Shown one piece after another: positions 18,807-27,400 of a stretch of DNA of 64,000 nucleotides. The DNA is taken from NCBI GenBank assembly GCA_030054175.1, contig JASGCM010000004.1:62001-126000 (forward strand), in the 5' to 3' direction. The notes beneath the pieces are model-generated. The model did not search any database. It was not told the origin of the DNA and saw only the letters and a program-made list of their open reading frames with translations. Both the position numbers and the translations under genes were made by a program. The stretch comes from Alphaproteobacteria bacterium. GTDB lineage: Bacteria; Pseudomonadota; Gammaproteobacteria; Burkholderiales; Burkholderiaceae_C. Numbering within the stretch: the first letter of the stretch is position 1; each line of letters begins with the position of its first letter.

Positions 18807-19282
18807 CGCACCACCTCACGCTTTTTGGAGGTTTCCTTGCGCAGGCCAAAGAACACCGGGCCAGAGCGGTGGGTGCCCGTGATGAAGCGCGCAATCACAG
18901 ACAGGCTCTTGAAGGCCTTGCCCTGGTATTCAAATTGCCCATCGGGCAGCACGACGACACGGTGTTCGTGTTCACCGTAATGTCGGACCAAAGCAGTGCC
19001 CGGCAGTAGCAACAACTCCGCAGGGTTCTTGGCGGTTTGGATGTTCGAGTGCTTCTCACCCATGCGGATGAGCCGACGTTTGAGATCGGCATCAATGCCA
19101 CCGTAGGCCTGCTCCTGGATTTTGTAAGCGATTCGATTGATTACGTAATCCCGGCTCCAGGTGCCAGGGCGCTTTCTGAAATGCGTATCCCACAAGGCCC
19201 AGAGGTCTGACATCTTCATCGATGCCAGACTGCTGAGCTGGGCGGTGATGCCCGCATCGCTGTATCTGCGTGTGTGCGTCAT
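18803..19282 (-). CDS. DUF2924 domain protein
   Basis: This 159-residue protein matches the DUF2924 pattern: a helical MSDLWALWDTHFRKRPGTWSRDYVINRIAYKIQEQAYGG-type N-terminal half, then an SH3-like basic half (LLLPGTALVRHYGEHEHRV, YQGKAFKSLSVIARFITGT, KRSG-like end). The second half resembles small DNA-binding domains encoded next to serine recombinases. The ATG at 19282 is used because the upstream extension has no coding character. It overlaps the recombinase gene by 4 nt. The biochemical role is unknown; an accessory role in recombination is inferred from its constant neighbourhood. Confidence 0.75.
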   Translation of the reverse strand: MTHTRRYSDAGITAQLSSLASMKMSDLWALWDTHFRKRPGTWSRDYVINRIAYKIQEQAYGGIDADLKRRLIRMGEKHSNIQTAKNPAELLLLPGTALVRHYGEHEHRVVVLPDGQFEYQGKAFKSLSVIARFITGTHRSGPVFFGLRKETSKKREVVR

Positions 19283-19283
19283 C

Positions 19284-19529
19284 TCAGTCCTCCCAGATCT
19301 GTGTGCCATCGAAGGTGATCCACAGGCGAGCGTCATCGACCGTGGCCATTTCGCGCACGGCCAGACGGGTGGCGCGGTTGTGGCCAACCTTGCCGGTAAA
19401 GCGGTAAGCCTGGCCTGCATGCTGCACACGCACGGGGCCAGCGGCATCAAAATCGACCTGCACAGGCATGGCGCCCTTGGGGCGGTTGTTGGTGTCCGTC
19501 ACCAGCGTGGTGAGGATGTTTCTTGTCAT
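19284..19529 (-). CDS. Small conserved hypothetical protein of the recombinase module
   Basis: This 81-residue acidic protein has a beta-rich middle (GPVRVQHAGQAYRFTGKVGH, then RLAVREMATVDDARLWITF) and is preceded by GGAAACAACC. It lies 1 nt upstream of the DUF2924 start and is overlapped by 4 nt (ATGA) by the preceding small frame. No family is recognised. The packing in the array supports it as a real gene. Confidence 0.6.
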   Translation of the reverse strand: MTRNILTTLVTDTNNRPKGAMPVQVDFDAAGPVRVQHAGQAYRFTGKVGHNRATRLAVREMATVDDARLWITFDGTQIWED

Positions 19530-19690
19530 GGTTGTTTCCTTTCTGAGAGGGGTTTGCGGACCTGTATGAACGCTTCATTGCGGGCATAAGCCAAGTCCAA
19601 AACCCGCTCTGTTTCAATCTGTCGCTTGGTTCTGACTGTCAGGGCCCGCCATGGGTTGACTGCTGGGCGGTTCCATGGATGGGCTGCCAT
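19526..19690 (-). CDS. Possible small hypothetical protein
   Basis: A 54-residue frame ends QVRKPLSERKQP, with its stop overlapping the next ATG as ATGA. This is the sort of coupling seen across this array. Its start is uncertain: no clear ribosome-binding site precedes ATG 19690, and the N-terminal part lies inside the neighbouring gene in another frame. The last 40 residues (from about TVRTKRQIETERVL) look most coding-like. Confidence 0.35.
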   Translation of the reverse strand: MAAHPWNRPAVNPWRALTVRTKRQIETERVLDLAYARNEAFIQVRKPLSERKQP

Positions 19691-20015
19691 CCGTCTGGCC
19701 AAGCAAGGTTTGGGGATGGCCGGTGCGCTTGTCCAGCACCTGCAAGAAATGCACTTCACCATGCCAGTGGGCGCAAGCCACATCGGTGTCGGATTCATCC
19801 GAAGGCAGCAGCCACCCCGTCACCCCGTCGGGCAGCTTCGAGAAATCTTCAATGCCCCGGATCAGGCAGTGGAAAGCGGCCCGCTGTGCATTGGCGAATT
19901 TCAAGATGTCTTGCGGAATCTCTGGAAAGTTGTCTGCGCTGAGGATGGGCTGCCAGATCAGCAGGCGATTGGCATCGAGCCAGGAGATCACGCGTTGTTC
20001 CATGGTGTTTTGCAT
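19614..20015 (-). CDS. Hypothetical protein of the recombinase module
   Basis: This 133-residue protein starts MQNTMEQRVISWLDANRLL after an AAGGAGC ribosome-binding site, which decides ATG 20015 over an upstream in-frame ATG. The body is mixed alpha/beta (PDGVTGWLLPSDESDTDVAC, WHGEVHFLQVLD), and the last 30 residues are a hydrophilic tail. No domain is recognised. It lies between two other unknown genes on the same strand. Confidence 0.6.
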   Translation of the reverse strand: MQNTMEQRVISWLDANRLLIWQPILSADNFPEIPQDILKFANAQRAAFHCLIRGIEDFSKLPDGVTGWLLPSDESDTDVACAHWHGEVHFLQVLDKRTGHPQTLLGQTDGSPSMEPPSSQPMAGPDSQNQATD

Positions 20016-20026
20016 GCGCAGCTCCT

Positions 20027-20440
20027 TCAACGACGGACAGGCAGACGCATGGCCCGCGTCCAGGCCTTTTTGACCTGGCGTGCCATGCGGTTGGCGAGGG
20101 TGCGCAATTGCCACTGCCAAGGCAGCCCACGAGCCGCCCGCAGCGACCGAAGCTGTGGGCGCTGTTGTGGCCGTGTATGAGGACGATCCAGCCGCCGCTG
20201 GGGTTTGACAATAGGAGCTACCTCTTCAGTAACTGCGGCGGGCTCACGGTGCAAGATTGCCTGGATTGCAGGCGCTGGCTTGGTGGATGCTGGTGGCAAA
20301 GATTGCTCAATCAGTGCGGCGCGAGCGTGCGTGGGCAGCTGGGCCAAGCCCTGCCCAATATTCGAGGCCAATTGCTGTGACTGGGCAAACGGATTGCTGG
20401 CATCCAGTCGGGAGGTTTTGATGTCCATGGTGGTGTCCAA
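20027..20440 (-). CDS. Hypothetical basic protein
   Basis: This 137-residue protein has an N-terminal half of helical, Gln/Ala-rich sequence (NPFAQSQQLASNIGQGLAQL) and a strongly basic C-terminal half (RRLDRPHTRPQQRPQLRSL, MARQVKKAWTRAMRLPVRR). The basic tail suggests nucleic-acid binding. It starts MDTTMDIKTS and precedes the 133-residue gene by 11 nt. No family is recognised. Confidence 0.5.
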   Translation of the reverse strand: MDTTMDIKTSRLDASNPFAQSQQLASNIGQGLAQLPTHARAALIEQSLPPASTKPAPAIQAILHREPAAVTEEVAPIVKPQRRLDRPHTRPQQRPQLRSLRAARGLPWQWQLRTLANRMARQVKKAWTRAMRLPVRR

Positions 20441-20604
20441 TGTGTGTTCGATTTAGGGGTGGCCGGTTTTCTGCAATGCCGTTCACAGTCAGCACCGGCC
20501 AGGCGTTACGCGACATGGGCAAAGGATGGTTGCGCTGCAAGGACGCAACCACAGCAGGTCATGGATATGTCGCGGCTGCCCATCACCTGCTGTTGCTCAG
20601 TGCC

Positions 20605-21447
20605 TCAGTCGTCCAGGATTTCGGATGACAGCTCATCCTGAATGGCCTCGACCACCTCATCGGGCAGTTCGATTTCCAGCTTGTTGGGCATGCCCTGGTA
20701 ATGCAGGAGATAGGCCGACACACTGGCTTTGGCAAAAATGGCTGCAAGGCTGTGGACCTGCTCTTTCATCTCCACCTGCGCCACCGTGGCACGGCAGTGC
20801 TTAAACACTTGGATCGCCTCTTTGAGCTGTGCGGGAACGGCGCTCAACTCGTCTTTGACGGTTTGCATCTGCTGTGCCAGTTGTGCCTGAGCGGTTTTGG
20901 CCACACGCAGTTGGGTGTCGATACGAGCCACGGATTCCGGGACCGGTTGATCTGCGTCCGAGGCAATCAGCGCCTGACCGGCTCGCTCGATGTCCGCGTA
21001 CTGCTGTGTCTCCAATGACGTGATGCGGCTCTGGAGCTTGTGGGACTGTTCTTCGAGTTGAAGCAGATGGTTTTGCAGTCCTTGGCGCAAGGTGCGCAGC
21101 GCGGTCCAGGTGCGCTTAGCCTCCTTGAGGTTTTCAGCGGCATTGACGATGGCCGAGAGCTTGTTGATCTCTCGCTGAAGATCACGTACGGCGTATTCCA
21201 ACGTGCCAATCGAGATCCGTGCAGCATCGGCTTGGCGGTTCAAAGCGCTTTCTGTTTCGCTGCGAAAGTGGCGATTGGGGAAGCGGGCTTCTTCGCTCGC
21301 CAGTTCCTGCAAATAGCTGCTCAGGTCCTCTCGGGCTGCTTGCAATGCCGATTCTTTGGCTGACAGCTCGAGTTGCAGGCCTTGATAGTCGGCCTTGACG
21401 CCTGCCAGATAGCTGGGGGCTTTTTTGGCGAAGGGGTTGAGTTTCAT
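20605..21447 (-). CDS. Coiled-coil protein of unknown function
   Basis: This 280-residue protein is almost wholly helical. Heptad-like segments run from about 20 to 240: ELSAKESALQAAREDLSSYL, AVRDLQREINKLSAIVNAAE, LQLEEQSHKLQSRITSLETQ, AQLAQQMQTVKDELSAVP. A short acidic C-terminal domain follows (LEIELPDEVVEAIQDELSSE). The ATG at 21447 has AAGGAC 8 nt upstream and removes an extension without coding character. It could act as a structural partner of the adjacent helicase-like ATPase; this is inference from position only. Confidence 0.65.
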   Translation of the reverse strand: MKLNPFAKKAPSYLAGVKADYQGLQLELSAKESALQAAREDLSSYLQELASEEARFPNRHFRSETESALNRQADAARISIGTLEYAVRDLQREINKLSAIVNAAENLKEAKRTWTALRTLRQGLQNHLLQLEEQSHKLQSRITSLETQQYADIERAGQALIASDADQPVPESVARIDTQLRVAKTAQAQLAQQMQTVKDELSAVPAQLKEAIQVFKHCRATVAQVEMKEQVHSLAAIFAKASVSAYLLHYQGMPNKLEIELPDEVVEAIQDELSSEILDD

Positions 21448-21493
21448 GATGGGAGTCCTTTCAATACAGGTGTGTGTCAATAGGGCGGCGTGC

Positions 21494-23302
21494 TCATTCA
21501 CGGTGCGCCCCATAGCGGGTGCCGCCCACAGAAACGGGGTTGACGCGGGGCGGCGTGACGTCGAACGTTCGGTACTCAGAAGCCGTGGTGCTTGTTGTGG
21601 CGATGCGCCAGAGGGCTCCCTCGCGGCTGTGGCCAAGGTGCGTGATCTCCACCCCCTTGGCGCGATAGGCTGGTGCAATGCGGCGCAGCTGATCGGCCAA
21701 GCCTTTCGGAGACTTTGGCCAGTTGGCGCGGTCGCTCATGAACTGACCATTCAATTGGTCGTAGAGCTGCCCGGCAGTGCCTTGCCAGGCAAAGGGCTGA
21801 ATCCGCTCCTGGATGTATTTGTCCAGCACCTGCGCCACGCTGTTGCTCTCCAGCGCTCGGTCAACTCCAGCTCGGACCTGTTCGGCATACAGTTGCTGGA
21901 AGTGACCCGGCTCAAACCCCAGTGCGCGCGCCACGGCTTCTCCCAGGCGCTCGTAATCGGCCATGCGCTGCTTGCGCTCAAGCACCACGGTGGGCAGGAT
22001 GGCCAGGGCTTGGGCAAAGAGGTCCAGCAGCGCGCCAAATACCTGGGCACGGTCTCGCTCCCACGCTGAGTGGGTATCAGCGTCATCCTTTCGGTCCGTG
22101 GCTGCGATGACCGGCATGCTCACGTGAATGACCCGATCAATCAGGTCGGGGCGGGTGGCCACCACGGCAATGCCGTTCAAGACCACGGGGCGTTTGGTCT
22201 CCATCACGTGCTCTTCGCCGTTCGTGTACAGCAGTCGAGATGCAAAGCCGCCCCCTGTGGCCAGGGTGCAAAAGGCATCTTGTTGCTCAGCTGTCAGGCC
22301 CGAGAGGTTCTCGTAGGACACCAGCCAGTTGTTCTGAGCGGCCACGAAGATGTCCTCAACCGTCTTGGGGCGGCCACGCAGCATCACCTTGTTCGGATCA
22401 ACGAGGCTTCGCAGGACAGACTGGGTGGTCGACTTGGCAGAGCCTTGTTCACCGACCAGTTCCAGCACAGGAAATGGGGTGTCGGGACGAAAGCACTCCA
22501 GCAACCAGGTCAACACCATGAGACGGCGCTCTGCCGGAATGTTCACGTGCTGCCACAACAGCTCGATGTCACCACCGGATTGAGGCAGCGGCAAGGGGCG
22601 TTGAGATTGGGTGCGTGTGAACAGTTGGGGAGAGGTGTTGAGCACTTGCCAGCCAAAAGCAGTTACATGCACGGCTCGCCAGTGTTCGTCGCACAAGTCG
22701 ATCAGATAGCCAGGCTCGGCTTGGGCGGCGCGCAAATGCACCTCGACCTGATCGCCATCGTTGATGCCTGCTGCCGACAAGGTGGCCAATGCGGCGCGCA
22801 GGGTCATGTCCGGCACGCCTGATTCATTGGCGCGCCAGTACGCCGCCCGCAGCCAAGATTCATAGCCGGTGGACATGACGCGCCACACTTCTTGGCGTGA
22901 TGGCGTCGTAATAATCGCTACGGCCTGGCGATCCGCGTCATGGTGCAGTTGGCACTGAGAGCGCCCCAGGTCCACGAGGTCATCGATGGCCGAAGGTTCG
23001 GTGCCTGCATGCGGCAGCTCGTCACGAACCAGTTTGTCCAGGGTGGTGACGGAGCAGGCGCGGTTGGCCACCTTGGCTGCATGTCGCAGGCGCAGGTAAT
23101 TGACCATGTCGGTGGCCTTGAGTACAGCGAAGGCACGCACCACCGGTTCTTCGGCTAGGACGCCCACGTCATCGACTAAACGCAGTAAGGCAGCCTCGAT
23201 CACGCAGATGGAGGTCGACGTGGGATCAGAATTTGCAGGATCGGAATTGAGAACTGCTCCTGCTATTGCGCCTGGGTCAGTCGATGTTGAGGAATCGTCC
23301 AT
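21494..23302 (-). CDS. D5-like helicase/ATPase of a mobile element
   Basis: This 602-residue protein has an N-terminal part of unknown fold and a P-loop ATPase core from about 250 to 440. Walker A GEQGSAKST lies at residues 284-292, followed by MLRGRPKTVEDIFVAAQNNW, SYENLSGLTAEQQDAFCTLA, and an arginine-rich segment around VVATRPDLIDRVIHVSMP. A C-terminal region after 500 may bind DNA (KSPKGLADQLRRIAPAYRAKG). The arrangement resembles the helicase half of phage or plasmid D5-type primase-helicases; no primase (PriCT/Prim-Pol) motif is visible. It lies 12 nt after the AlpA-like gene and probably serves replication or maintenance of the excised island. Confidence 0.75.
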   Translation of the reverse strand: MDDSSTSTDPGAIAGAVLNSDPANSDPTSTSICVIEAALLRLVDDVGVLAEEPVVRAFAVLKATDMVNYLRLRHAAKVANRACSVTTLDKLVRDELPHAGTEPSAIDDLVDLGRSQCQLHHDADRQAVAIITTPSRQEVWRVMSTGYESWLRAAYWRANESGVPDMTLRAALATLSAAGINDGDQVEVHLRAAQAEPGYLIDLCDEHWRAVHVTAFGWQVLNTSPQLFTRTQSQRPLPLPQSGGDIELLWQHVNIPAERRLMVLTWLLECFRPDTPFPVLELVGEQGSAKSTTQSVLRSLVDPNKVMLRGRPKTVEDIFVAAQNNWLVSYENLSGLTAEQQDAFCTLATGGGFASRLLYTNGEEHVMETKRPVVLNGIAVVATRPDLIDRVIHVSMPVIAATDRKDDADTHSAWERDRAQVFGALLDLFAQALAILPTVVLERKQRMADYERLGEAVARALGFEPGHFQQLYAEQVRAGVDRALESNSVAQVLDKYIQERIQPFAWQGTAGQLYDQLNGQFMSDRANWPKSPKGLADQLRRIAPAYRAKGVEITHLGHSREGALWRIATTSTTASEYRTFDVTPPRVNPVSVGGTRYGAHRE

Positions 23303-23314
23303 CGTCGCCCCACA

Positions 23315-23521
23315 TCAACGGGCTTGATCGATGAGCGAACGGATGGCCTCGGCACGCCAGACGGTGGTCTTGCTGCCCAGTTTGATGCCTTTGGGGTATT
23401 TGCCCAGTTTCACACCAGCCCACCATGCGGAGCGGCTGATAGGGATCAAGGCAAGGACCTGCGGCAGTCGAAGAAAACCGGTTTCGGGCAGGTGGGAACG
23501 GGGCTGATTCATGGTGAGCAT
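23315..23521 (-). CDS. AlpA-family HTH regulator
   Basis: This 68-residue winged-helix protein has the AlpA layout: GFLRLPQVLALIPISRSAWW, then KLGKYPKGIKLGSKTTVWRA and EAIRSLIDQ. AlpA-type proteins control integrase/excisionase genes or act as excisionases themselves. An alternative start is ATG 23512. It is followed 12 nt later by the helicase gene, so it may head that transcript. Confidence 0.88.
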   Translation of the reverse strand: MLTMNQPRSHLPETGFLRLPQVLALIPISRSAWWAGVKLGKYPKGIKLGSKTTVWRAEAIRSLIDQAR

Positions 23522-23595
23522 CTCTGGTGAATTGAGGATGCTCGCTATTGAATAGCAGGCTCTTTGTGCGCGATAGACGCGCTACGCGCAGGCTG

Positions 23596-23617
23596 CTCCC
23601 TGTGCGCGGACAGGGAG
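23596..23617 (-). other. Hairpin upstream of the AlpA gene
   Basis: CTCCCTGT and ACAGGGAG form a perfect 8-bp stem around GCGCGG, between the stop of the 246-residue gene and alpA. It lacks a T-run in either direction. It may be an attenuator or part of an operator region. Confidence 0.35.
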
Positions 23618-23624
23618 TGACAAG

Positions 23625-24365
23625 CTATGCCGACATTTCGGTCAATGAGGGTGTGCGTCCCTTGCGTTCGTCATAAATCCACTTGGCCACGGTGCGCGGT
23701 GCTTTACAAACTTGCACAGCGATGGCCTGCGCTGCAGCCTCGACACTGGGATAGTGACGCGAGGTGTAGAGCTCAATGGCACGCAACCGCGCAGCATGAT
23801 TGGTCTTGTGTTTTTCGATGGCGGCAGCTTGGGCTTGGCGTGAGATGCTTGTTTTGATCGCCGTTTTGATTTCGTCTCCCGCATTGGGCAGCAAAATCTG
23901 GAACAGGCGCTCAGTGCTGTGGTCATTGAACAATTTTTCTGCCATGCACAGTGCTTCCATCGCATCGATGGCACTTTGGCCTGCAAATTCCATCTGGTTT
24001 TGGGAGATGGCCAGCACACAATCGGCCACCAGCCACAAGGTCAAGATGGCAAACGCATGGTGGCGATGCGCAAATTGTTCATCTGGCAATGGCCGATCAC
24101 CGTAGGCATGAATGTATTCATGAAGCCATTGACCATCGCTACGCTGCTCTCGCCTCATCTCATCCTGGGCCTGCGCATTGGCTGAAGCCAGGCCTCGGTC
24201 AATGATCCACTCGACATCGTGAGCCAGTTGAGTGATTTGTTTGGATGACGCCCCGTTCAATAGCGCTCTGGCGCGCTCGGCAATATCGGGCAGACCAGCG
24301 AAGGCCACCTTCGGGACCACTCCATCAAGGGGATCAAATTGTTGGAATTGGTCGCGGTAAGGCAT
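23625..24365 (-). CDS. Hypothetical protein with C-terminal HTH-like region
   Basis: This 246-residue, mostly helical protein has a C-terminal part (LRAIELYTSRHYPSVEAAAQ, then VCKAPRTVAKWIYDERKGR) that resembles a helix-turn-helix. The N-terminal half (YRDQFQQFDPLDGVVPKVAF, ALLNGASSKQITQLAHDVEW) is not recognised. Start ATG 24365 is a guess; ATG 24407 and 24464 are in frame and none has a good ribosome-binding site. It is the first gene of the reverse-strand half of the island and faces the repeat region and the DUF4236 gene. Confidence 0.6.
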   Translation of the reverse strand: MPYRDQFQQFDPLDGVVPKVAFAGLPDIAERARALLNGASSKQITQLAHDVEWIIDRGLASANAQAQDEMRREQRSDGQWLHEYIHAYGDRPLPDEQFAHRHHAFAILTLWLVADCVLAISQNQMEFAGQSAIDAMEALCMAEKLFNDHSTERLFQILLPNAGDEIKTAIKTSISRQAQAAAIEKHKTNHAARLRAIELYTSRHYPSVEAAAQAIAVQVCKAPRTVAKWIYDERKGRTPSLTEMSA

Positions 24366-24528
24366 GGAACATGAAGGCGTGAGGGTGAGTCTGGACGTTT
24401 CAGGCATTTCAGAATACCGTGAGGACGTACGCGCAGTTGCGTGCCTATTTCTACGTTCCACCACGGTTTACCTGCACCCCCGCGAATTCACGCTAAATAC
24501 CCCACGACATACCATGCACCATGCGGAT

Positions 24529-24555
24529 GTGATGGTCGTGACGGTTGTGACGATG
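24529..24555 (+). repeat. Three tandem 9-bp repeats (GTGAYGRTN), array A
   Basis: GTGATGGTC, GTGACGGTT and GTGACGATG follow each other directly. One inverted copy (GACCATCAC) lies at 24604-24612. The array sits between the divergent halves of the island. Its units match those of array B at 25342-25409. Confidence 0.7.
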
Positions 24556-24603
24556 AATCGCTCTTGTTTAACCTTCAAATCACGTGCACATGCCAGGCGG
24601 TTT

Positions 24604-24612
24604 GACCATCAC
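24604..24612 (-). repeat. Inverted copy of the 9-bp repeat
   Basis: GACCATCAC is the exact reverse complement of the first unit of array A (GTGATGGTC), 49 nt downstream of that array and 66 nt before the DUF4236 gene. Confidence 0.55.
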
Positions 24613-24678
24613 CGCGTCGTGTTGAATGTGACCAGGACTGTAATCACAGTGTGTTGTGGCCGTGTATATTGATCCGTC

Positions 24679-25278
24679 ATGGGCCTGCGATTCAGAAAAA
24701 CTATTCCCCTGGGGAGCTTGTTTCGGATTTCATTGAGCAAATCTGGACTGAGCCTGGGCATGGGTCCTCGAGGGATGAATGTGAATATCGGTACCCGTGG
24801 TATTCGCAAAACAATAGGTCTGCCGGGTACAGGGATTTCCTACCAGGACACACAGGGCTTGAATAGCGCAAGCACTCCATCGCCCACCTCACCCCCATCA
24901 GCCCCCGCTCACCCAGGGGTTTCATGGTTGAAGGTCATTGGGGTGGTCTTGCTCGTGGCCCTTTTGTTGAACGTGCTGGTGATGCTGTGGAGTGGTTCCA
25001 ATAAAAACGTGATGCCAGCCGCCGTGACGATTGTTCAATCACCCACGCCAGCGCCGCAGGCGATTGCATCGGCGCAGGGGCGAGCACTCAGCCGTGAAGA
25101 AATTCGCGAGCTTCAACGCCTCTTGAGGCATCTGGGCTTTAAGCCTGGACAGGCAGACGGTCTGATTGGCCCTCAAACCCGATCAGCGGCACGCGCATTT
25201 GCGCACCAGTTCGTTCCAGGTGGCCTGGGTGAGGTTGACGCCAGCTTGCTGGAGAAGGCACGGGCAATGTCGCGCTGA
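24679..25278 (+). CDS. DUF4236 - membrane segment - peptidoglycan-binding protein
   Basis: This 199-residue protein has three parts. Residues 1-55 match DUF4236 (GLRFRKTIPLG, RISLSKSGLSLGMGPRGMNV, GTRGIRKTIGLPGTGISY). A Pro/Ser linker and one transmembrane helix follow at about 86-105. Residues 138-195 form a peptidoglycan-binding-1 fold (EEIRELQRLLRHLGFKPGQA, DGLIGPQTRSAARAFA). The topology places the PG-binding domain in the periplasm. DUF4236 has no known function and is frequent in phage and island genes. The gene is flanked by arrays of 9-bp repeats and stands alone between the two halves of the island. Confidence 0.8.
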   Translation: MGLRFRKTIPLGSLFRISLSKSGLSLGMGPRGMNVNIGTRGIRKTIGLPGTGISYQDTQGLNSASTPSPTSPPSAPAHPGVSWLKVIGVVLLVALLLNVLVMLWSGSNKNVMPAAVTIVQSPTPAPQAIASAQGRALSREEIRELQRLLRHLGFKPGQADGLIGPQTRSAARAFAHQFVPGGLGEVDASLLEKARAMSR

Positions 25279-25341
25279 AGGGTGTGATGGTCCTGCGCGT
25301 GTGGCATATCTTCGTTCCGCCAAGGTTAAACAAAAGAGAAA

Positions 25342-25409
25342 CACCGTCACCACCATCACAACCATCACAGAACTGGGCAGGCGTGACGATGGTGATGGTC
25401 GTGATGGTG
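25342..25409. repeat. Array B: three inverted plus three direct 9-bp repeats
   Basis: CACCGTCAC-CACCATCAC-AACCATCAC (25342-25368) and GTGACGATG-GTGATGGTC-GTGATGGTG (25383-25409) are inverted to each other around 14 nt. They form a long imperfect hairpin, and the units match array A. The gene-free stretch 25279-25622 otherwise holds only the presumed promoter region of the restriction operon. I see no clear -35/-10 pair there. Confidence 0.7.
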
Positions 25410-25622
25410 AATTCCCATTGTTTGGGGTGCTGAAAACGCACACATGTCCGTCACGGCCAGCGTCACACAAATTTCTGGGTCCTTCCTCGCCAAATCCCTA
25501 TGCGGGGGGCAAAGGCCCGAGATTTCGCCACCGATAGACCTGAAATCCGGGTTTGCAGTTCGCACCGGGTTCGCACTTACCTCTGTTAGACTGATGACGA
25601 TTTAAGACGATTTTGTTTTTTT

Positions 25623-25853
25623 ATGCTGGGTGTAAACACCGTGAACTCTGAACCGTGGGTGACCGCAATTGAGGTCGCTCGGCATCTTGGCGTCGTGAAG
25701 GACACCGTTTATCGCTGGCGTGAACGCAAAGGCTTGCCTGCGCACAAGATTGGGCGGCTCTGGAAATTTCAGCTTTCAGAGGTGGATGACTGGGTGCGCG
25801 CGGGCGGCGCAGATGAAGACAAGATGAACGATTCAACAGGAAACCAAGCATGA
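25623..25853 (+). CDS. Excisionase-type HTH protein heading the restriction operon
   Basis: This 76-residue protein carries a MerR/excisionase-family winged [23 protein letters not shown], then [20 protein letters not shown] and [10 protein letters not shown]. Such helix-turn-helix_17 proteins often precede type I hsdM genes and may regulate them. Its stop overlaps the hsdM start by 4 nt (ATGA). ATG 25623 has no ribosome-binding site; GTG 25644 (NSEPWV) is an alternative start. Confidence 0.85.
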   Translation: MLGVNTVNSEPWVTAIEVARHLGVVKDTVYRWRERKGLPAHKIGRLWKFQLSEVDDWVRAGGADEDKMNDSTGNQA

Positions 25854-27400
25854 CCAGCATTCAACAACGCGCCGAACTACAACGCCGGATCTGGCAAATC
25901 GCCAACGATGTACGAGGGGCTGTGGACGGCTGGGACTTCAAGCAGTACGTCTTGGGGACCCTGTTTTATCGCTTCATCAGCGAAAACTTCGCTGTCTATA
26001 TTGAGGGTGGTGACGACAGTATTGAGTACGCCAAGCTGAACGACATTGTCATCACGCCCGAAATCAAAGACGACGCCATCAAGACCAAGGGCTACTTCAT
26101 CTATCCCAGCCAGCTGTTTGCCAACGTGGCCGCCAGTGCCAACACCAATGACAGCCTGAACACCGACCTGGCCAAAATCTTCTCGGCTATTGAAACCTCT
26201 GCCATGGGCTACCCATCGGAGCGAGACATCCGGGGCCTGTTTGCCGACTTTGACACCACCAGCAACCGCCTGGGCAATACCGTCAGGGACAAGAATATCC
26301 GCCTGGCTGCGGTGCTCAAAGGCGTGGCCGAACTAGACTTCGGCGACTTTGATGCCAGTCACATCGACCTGTTCGGCGATGCCTACGAATTTCTGATCTC
26401 CAACTATGCAGCCAACGCTGGTAAATCTGGTGGCGAGTTCTTTACCCCGCAACACGTGTCCAAGTTGATCGCTCAGCTGGCCATGCACAAGCAAACCAGT
26501 GTTAACAAAATTTACGACCCAGCTTGCGGCTCTGGCTCGCTGCTGTTGCAGGCCAAAAAGCACTTCGATGAACATCTCATTGAAGATGGCTTTTACGGTC
26601 AGGAACTCAATCACACCACGTACAACCTGGCGCGGATGAACATGTTCCTGCACAACGTGAACTACGACAAGTTCAACATCCAGCTGGGCGACACCCTGAT
26701 TGAGCCCCACTTTGGCGATAACAAGCCGTTTGATGCCATCGTCTCCAACCCGCCGTACTCGGTGAAGTGGGTGGGCAGTGATGACCCCACGCTCATTAAT
26801 GACGACCGTTTTGCACCTGCTGGTGTCCTGGCGCCGAAGTCCAAGGCCGACTTTGCCTTTGTGCTGCATGCACTGAGCTACCTGTCCAGCAAAGGCCGCG
26901 CAGCCATCGTCTGCTTTCCCGGCATCTTTTACCGGGGTGGGGCCGAGCAGAAAATTCGCCAATACCTGGTGGACAACAACTATGTCGAGAGCGTGATTTC
27001 GTTGGCGCCCAACCTGTTCTACGGCACCACGATTGCCGTCACGATCCTGGTGCTGTCCAAACACAAGACGGACACCACCACGCAGTTCATCGACGCCAGT
27101 GGCCTATTTAAGAAAGAAACCAACAACAACGTGCTGTTGGACGATCACATCAAAGAGATCATGGCGGTTTTTGACAGCAAGGCGAATGTGGACCACTTTG
27201 CCCTGTCCATTCCGTTCGAAAAAGTTGCCGCCAACGATTACAACCTCTCGGTCAGCAGTTACGTCGAAGCCCGTGACGACCGCGAAGCGGTGGACATCAA
27301 GGCACTCAACGCGAAGATCGCCAGCATTGTGATGCGACAGGCAGAGTTGCGAACTCAAATTGATGCCATCGTGGCTGACCTTGAAGGGGAGGAAGCATGA
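25850..27400 (+). CDS. hsdM: Type I restriction-modification DNA methyltransferase subunit
   Basis: This 516-residue HsdM has an N-terminal helical domain ([20 protein letters not shown]) and an N6-adenine methylase core. SAM motif [11 protein letters not shown] lies near residue 223 and the catalytic NPPY near 300. Two HsdM and one HsdS form the methyltransferase that protects the host recognition sites. The sequence looks intact. The start overlaps the HTH gene and the stop overlaps hsdS (ATGA), so the three are translationally coupled. The type IC group (EcoR124/EcoprrI-like) fits the locus order with prrC. Confidence 0.96.
   Translation: MTSIQQRAELQRRIWQIANDVRGAVDGWDFKQYVLGTLFYRFISENFAVYIEGGDDSIEYAKLNDIVITPEIKDDAIKTKGYFIYPSQLFANVAASANTNDSLNTDLAKIFSAIETSAMGYPSERDIRGLFADFDTTSNRLGNTVRDKNIRLAAVLKGVAELDFGDFDASHIDLFGDAYEFLISNYAANAGKSGGEFFTPQHVSKLIAQLAMHKQTSVNKIYDPACGSGSLLLQAKKHFDEHLIEDGFYGQELNHTTYNLARMNMFLHNVNYDKFNIQLGDTLIEPHFGDNKPFDAIVSNPPYSVKWVGSDDPTLINDDRFAPAGVLAPKSKADFAFVLHALSYLSSKGRAAIVCFPGIFYRGGAEQKIRQYLVDNNYVESVISLAPNLFYGTTIAVTILVLSKHKTDTTTQFIDASGLFKKETNNNVLLDDHIKEIMAVFDSKANVDHFALSIPFEKVAANDYNLSVSSYVEARDDREAVDIKALNAKIASIVMRQAELRTQIDAIVADLEGEEA

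Noticed and set aside
24529..24612. CRISPR array
   Set aside because: The repeat units are 9 bp and directly adjacent, without spacers of 25-40 nt, and no cas gene is present.
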